A stretch of 64,000 bases of DNA from Massilia arenae. Its GTDB lineage: Bacteria > Pseudomonadota > Gammaproteobacteria > Burkholderiales > Burkholderiaceae_D. The translations under genes were made by a program, and so were the position numbers. Every line of letters starts with the position of its first letter. Within the stretch, counting starts at the first letter, position 1. Under the pieces are notes generated by a model that ran no database searches, was not told where the DNA came from, and saw only the letters and a list, made by a program, of their open reading frames with translations. The DNA lies in NCBI RefSeq assembly GCF_008014745.1, contig NZ_VPFD01000002.1, positions 124,001 to 188,000 on the forward strand, in the 5' to 3' direction. Positions 60,698 to 64,000 of this stretch are shown here, piece after piece.

Positions 60698-60887
60698 CAC
60701 TGTGTGCAGGGTCAAGGCGGGAGCAGATTTTACTGTCTAGGATCGGATCGTGGTGTGCGCGTCGTGATGGTTCCGAGGGTCCTGCGGCCAAATGGGTGTA
60801 AACTAGGGAAAAGCGTAACGTTGTGCTGCAGAACGTTGGCAGTCGATCATGTTTTAACGCAAGAGTGCGCCTTTTGAGAGTATCCGT

Positions 60888-61544
60888 ATGAAAAAAACCA
60901 AAGTTGGCAAAACTCTACCGATGCCGGGTATGCCCCGGGAGCAGGATGACACACTCGCCAAGGCGGGTCCGGCAGCATCCGGGCTCAATCTTGCGAACCA
61001 CTTCCTGATCGCCATGCCATCGATCCAGGACCCGATTTTCGGCGGCACCGTCGTTTATGTGTGCGAGCACAACGACAAGGGCGTGCTGGGCGTGGTCATC
61101 AACAAGCCGACCGACATGACGATGGAAACGCTGTTCGACCGCGTCGACCTGAAGCTGGCCGAAGGCCTGCGCGCGACCGTGGTGGACGAGCCGATCATGT
61201 TCGGCGGGCCGGTCCAGGACGACCGCGGCTTCGTGCTGCATTCGCCGGGCGGCCGCTATTCCTCGTCCCTCAACGTCACCGATGACGTCGCCTTCACGAC
61301 CTCGATCGACGTGCTCGAAGCCGTCGCCAGCGGCGGCGGTCCCGCGCGCATGCTGGTCTCGATCGGCTACGCCGGCTGGAGTCCCGGCCAGCTCGAAGAA
61401 GAACTCTCGCGCAACGGCTGGCTGACGGTGGGCGCCGACGCGCGCGTGCTGTTCGACCTGCCGATCGAGGAACGCTACAACGCCGCCATCAAACTGCTGG
61501 GGATCGATCCCTTCATGCTCGCTACCGAAGCCGGCCATGCTTGA
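60888..61544 (+). CDS. YqgE/AlgH family protein
   Basis: A 218-residue protein of the UPF0301 family. It has LANHFLIAMPSIQDPIFGGTVVYVCEHNDKGVLGVVINKPTDMTMETLFD, GGPVQDDRGFVLH and IGYAGWSPGQLEEELSRNGWLTV, all diagnostic. The first about 30 residues (TKVGKTLPMPGMPREQDD) extend beyond the usual domain. AlgH was named for an effect on alginate in Pseudomonas; the molecular function is unknown. It precedes ruvX, as in most proteobacteria. Confidence 0.93.
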   Translation: MKKTKVGKTLPMPGMPREQDDTLAKAGPAASGLNLANHFLIAMPSIQDPIFGGTVVYVCEHNDKGVLGVVINKPTDMTMETLFDRVDLKLAEGLRATVVDEPIMFGGPVQDDRGFVLHSPGGRYSSSLNVTDDVAFTTSIDVLEAVASGGGPARMLVSIGYAGWSPGQLEEELSRNGWLTVGADARVLFDLPIEERYNAAIKLLGIDPFMLATEAGHA

Positions 61545-61558
61545 CCTGACGTACCAGC

Positions 61559-61951
61559 ATGGTTGACATCGTTCTTGGCTTCGACTTTGGCGTCAAGCGG
61601 ATCGGCATCGCCATGGGCAACACCCTGACTGGGCAGGCACAGCCGCTGCGCGTCATTGCCGCCATCGACAACGCCACCCGCTTCAAGATCATCGGCGAGC
61701 TGATCGCCGAGTGGTCGCCGGCGCGCCTGGTGGTGGGCGAGCCGCGCCATCCCGATGGCGCCGAGCACGACATGACCCTGCGCAGCCGCCGCTTCGCCAA
61801 TCAATTGCATGGCCGCTTCAACCTGCCGGTCGAGCTGGTCGACGAGCGCTATTCGTCGGCCGTGATCGCAAGCAAGCGCGGCGACGTCATCGACGACAAG
61901 GCGGCCGCCATTATTTTGCAACAATACTTTGACGCTCATGTCCACAACTAA
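61559..61951 (+). CDS. ruvX: RuvX/YqgF Holliday-junction resolvase-like nuclease
   Basis: A 130-residue RNase H-fold protein. LGFDFGVKRIGIAMGN holds the first acidic residue, LVVGEPRHPDGAEHDMTLRSRRFANQL the second, and VELVDERYSSAVIASK the third. YqgF proteins process pre-16S rRNA in E. coli. The end overlaps the start of pyrR by 14 bp. Confidence 0.93.
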   Translation: MVDIVLGFDFGVKRIGIAMGNTLTGQAQPLRVIAAIDNATRFKIIGELIAEWSPARLVVGEPRHPDGAEHDMTLRSRRFANQLHGRFNLPVELVDERYSSAVIASKRGDVIDDKAAAIILQQYFDAHVHN

Positions 61952-62468
61952 TCTTGATTTAGATGCCGAAGCGCTCTACCGCGAGCTGCTGGCCCAGGTC
62001 CGCGCAGGCCTGGGCGGCGTGTCCGACGCCGCGATCGTCGGCATCCATTCCGGCGGCGCCTGGCTGGCCGAACGCCTGGCGCGCGACCTCGATCTCACCG
62101 CCCGCCTGGGCTCGATCGACGTATCGTTCTACCGCGACGACTATGCGCGCAAGGGCCTGCACCCTGACGTCAAACCGACCCACATCCGCTTCGCCGTCGA
62201 CGGCGCCACGGTGGTGCTGGTCGATGACGTGCTGCAGACCGGCCGCACCACGCGCGCCGCGATCAATGTGCTGTTCGACTACGGTCGCCCGGCCTGCATC
62301 AAACTGGCCGCGCTGGCCGACCGCGGCGGGCGTGAGCTGCCGGTGGCGGCCGATTTCGTCGGCACCCGCGTGTCGCTCGCGGCAAACCAGTCGCTGTGCC
62401 TGCAGCGCGACGAAACAGGCCAACTCTCGCTGACCATCGAAGAAGACAATGCCGACCCTGCACAATAA
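61938..62468 (+). CDS. pyrR: PyrR-type uracil phosphoribosyltransferase/regulator
   Basis: A 176-residue phosphoribosyltransferase-fold protein. The PRPP loop is [28 protein letters not shown] (about residues 89-116), and [19 protein letters not shown] and [16 protein letters not shown] are typical of PyrR. In Gram-positives PyrR binds pyr mRNA; in proteobacteria the role is less clear. The ATG at 61938 was chosen over an upstream TTG at 61929. It overlaps ruvX and pyrB. Confidence 0.92.
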   Translation: MSTTNLDLDAEALYRELLAQVRAGLGGVSDAAIVGIHSGGAWLAERLARDLDLTARLGSIDVSFYRDDYARKGLHPDVKPTHIRFAVDGATVVLVDDVLQTGRTTRAAINVLFDYGRPACIKLAALADRGGRELPVAADFVGTRVSLAANQSLCLQRDETGQLSLTIEEDNADPAQ

Positions 62469-63423
62469 TCCGCAACTGAACAAGAACGGCGAGCTGCAAC
62501 ACCTGCTCACTATCGAGGGACTCAAGAAGTCGCACATCGACCACATCCTCGACACCGCATCGAGCTTCGTCGGCATCTCCGACCGCGAAGTCAAGAAAGT
62601 CCCGCTCATGCGCGGCAAGAGCGTGTTCAACCTGTTCTTCGAAAACTCAACGCGCACCCGCACCACCTTCGAAATCGCCTCGAAGCGCCTGTCGGCCGAC
62701 GTCATCAACCTGAACATCCAGGCCTCGTCGACCACCAAGGGCGAGTCGCTGCTCGACACCATCGACAACCTGGCCGCGATGCACGCCGATATGTTCGTGG
62801 TGCGCCACGCGCAATCGGGCGCGCCCTACATGATCGCCCAGCACCTGAACCGCACCCGCTCCGACGTGCACGTGGTCAACGCCGGCGACGGCCGCCACGC
62901 CCACCCGACCCAGGGTCTGCTGGACATGTACACGATCCGGCACTACAAGAAAGATTTTACGAACCTGCGCGTGGCCATCGTCGGCGACATCCTGCACAGC
63001 CGCGTGGCGCGCTCGGACATCCATGCGCTGACCACGCTGGGCGTGCCCGAAGTGCGCGCCATTGGCCCGCACACGCTGCTGCCGGGTGGTCTAGATCAGA
63101 TGGGTGTTCGTACCTTCACCAATATGGATGAAGGGTTGAAGGACGTCGACGTCATCATCATGCTGCGCCTGCAGAACGAGCGCATGAGCGGCGCGCTGCT
63201 GCCGTCGGCCCAGGAATACTTCAAGAGCTATGGCCTGACGCCGGAGCGCCTGGCGCTGGCGAAACCGGACGCGATCGTGATGCACCCGGGCCCGATGAAC
63301 CGCGGCGTCGAGATCGACTCGGCGGTGGCAGACGGCGCCCAGGCGGTGATCCTGCCGCAGGTGACTTTCGGGATCGCGGTACGGATGGCGGTGATGAGCA
63401 TTTTGGCAGGAACCCACGCATGA
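62449..63423 (+). CDS. pyrB: Aspartate carbamoyltransferase catalytic subunit
   Basis: Joins carbamoyl phosphate and aspartate in pyrimidine synthesis. The 324-residue protein has the phosphate-binding [18 protein letters not shown] (about 63-80), [30 protein letters not shown] and [14 protein letters not shown]. It starts 20 bp before the pyrR stop and overlaps the dihydroorotase-like gene (ATGA), consistent with a joint complex of the two proteins. Confidence 0.96.
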   Translation: MPTLHNNPQLNKNGELQHLLTIEGLKKSHIDHILDTASSFVGISDREVKKVPLMRGKSVFNLFFENSTRTRTTFEIASKRLSADVINLNIQASSTTKGESLLDTIDNLAAMHADMFVVRHAQSGAPYMIAQHLNRTRSDVHVVNAGDGRHAHPTQGLLDMYTIRHYKKDFTNLRVAIVGDILHSRVARSDIHALTTLGVPEVRAIGPHTLLPGGLDQMGVRTFTNMDEGLKDVDVIIMLRLQNERMSGALLPSAQEYFKSYGLTPERLALAKPDAIVMHPGPMNRGVEIDSAVADGAQAVILPQVTFGIAVRMAVMSILAGTHA

Positions 63424-64000
63424 AACTTCATATCAAGAACGGGCGAGTGATCGACCCGGCGAACGGCATCGACGCAGCGCAAGACCTGTTCATCGTCGAC
63501 GGCAAGATCGCGGCCCTCGGCACCGCGCCTGCGGGCTTCACCGCCGACCAGGCCATCGATGCGGCGGGCCTGGTGGTCGCCCCCGGCCTGGTCGACCTGT
63601 CGGCGCGCCTGCGCGAGCCGGGCTACGAATACAAGGCCACGCTCGAATCCGAGCTGCAGGCTGCGATGCAAGGCGGCGTGACCACGCTCGTGTGCCCGCC
63701 CGACACCGATCCGGTGCTGGACGAACCGGGCCTGGTCGAGATGCTCAAGCACCGCGCGCGCATGCTCGACCAGGCCAATGTGCACCCGCTGGGCGCGCTG
63801 ACCGTGGGCCTGAAGGGCCAGGCGCTGACCGAGATGGCCGAACTGACCGAAGCCGGCTGCATCGGCTTCGCCCAGGCCGAGGAACCGGTCCTGGACACCA
63901 CCGTGCTGCTGCGCGCCATGCAGTACGCCAAGACCTTCGGCTACACCGTGTGGCTGCGTCCGCAGGACGCCCACATCGGCCGCGGCGGCGTGGCCCATAG
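63420..64000 (+). CDS. Dihydroorotase-like protein without HxH zinc ligands, 5' part
   Basis: The first 193 residues of an amidohydrolase of the PyrC family; the gene leaves the window on the right. It begins [34 protein letters not shown] and reaches [47 protein letters not shown]. In active dihydroorotases the first motif is Asp-x-His-x-His; here it reads [11 protein letters not shown], with Ser and Arg in place of the two His. This is the pattern of the inactive PyrC'/PyrX subunit that holds aspartate carbamoyltransferase together in Pseudomonas and relatives. Confidence 0.88.
   Translation, partial: MKLHIKNGRVIDPANGIDAAQDLFIVDGKIAALGTAPAGFTADQAIDAAGLVVAPGLVDLSARLREPGYEYKATLESELQAAMQGGVTTLVCPPDTDPVLDEPGLVEMLKHRARMLDQANVHPLGALTVGLKGQALTEMAELTEAGCIGFAQAEEPVLDTTVLLRAMQYAKTFGYTVWLRPQDAHIGRGGVAH

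Overview
The window is a high-GC, densely packed chromosomal segment whose gene families and gene order fit a betaproteobacterium of the order Burkholderiales. The family Oxalobacteraceae (Massilia/Duganella/Janthinobacterium group) is the best guess. The guess rests on neighbourhoods seen here: proS beside a lytic transglycosylase and a divergent rppH, aroQ-accB-accC-prmA-zinc-ribbon protein, yqgE-ruvX-pyrR-pyrB-pseudo-pyrC, pilGHIJ-chpA, and alanine/lysine/proline-rich histone H1-like and SWIB proteins. No rRNA, tRNA, CRISPR array, prophage or intact insertion sequence was recognised.

Layout. 1-6.2 kb: the end of a SulP anion transporter, a DUF1841 protein, a secreted double-retropepsin/Sel1 protein, rppH, a 120-bp nested palindrome, proS and a lytic transglycosylase. 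6.3-11.3 kb: two tandem alkaline phosphatases, a SWIB-domain protein and ffh. 11.5-14.2 kb: a NitT/TauT-type ABC importer lying between ffh and a ccsA-like gene. 14.3-18.4 kb: the ccsA-like gene, a PP0621-type small protein, and the PilS/PilR two-component pair. 18.4-23.2 kb: nrdA-nrdB behind a long leader with a putative NrdR-box pair, phased DnaA-box-like repeats and palindromes. 23.2-28.6 kb: accessory genes (VOC protein, WYL regulator, cytochrome c-sorbosone dehydrogenase fusion, lipoprotein, and two DoxX proteins around a LysR regulator). 28.6-30.8 kb: a structured non-coding region, with a candidate small RNA or attenuated leader, followed by a 464-residue histone H1-like repeat protein.

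30.8-43.1 kb is housekeeping: yggT, a PfkB-family kinase, a zinc-ribbon protein, prmA, accC, accB and aroQ on the minus strand, then a TlpA-like thioredoxin and a nucleotidyltransferase-fold protein. Next comes a plus-strand operon of mpl, an esterase, ubiC and an RNB ribonuclease. 43.1-43.9 kb holds a HicAB-type toxin-antitoxin pair. Its 58-residue toxin gene is easily missed, and a perfect 13-bp palindrome overlaps its putative promoter. 44.1-47.6 kb: a TonB-like protein, aroE, mtgA and corA, followed by a small inverted-repeat element. 47.8-50.2 kb: hemL, a ThiD-like kinase and rubredoxin. 50.4-59.2 kb: the chemosensory cluster for type IV pili (pilG, pilH, pilI, pilJ, chpA), meeting a photolyase gene tail to tail. 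60.9-64 kb: yqgE, ruvX, pyrR, pyrB and the start of a zinc-ligand-less dihydroorotase-like gene.

Themes. Type IV pilus control occurs twice (PilSR and the Pil-Chp array). Pyrimidine synthesis and deoxynucleotide supply are represented by the pyr operon and nrdAB. Two chromatin-like basic proteins (SWIB and H1-like) are present. The least explained parts are the nrdA leader, the leader of the histone-like gene, the 120-bp palindrome and the duplicated retropepsin. All functional calls come from reading protein motifs and gene order. No database search was run.
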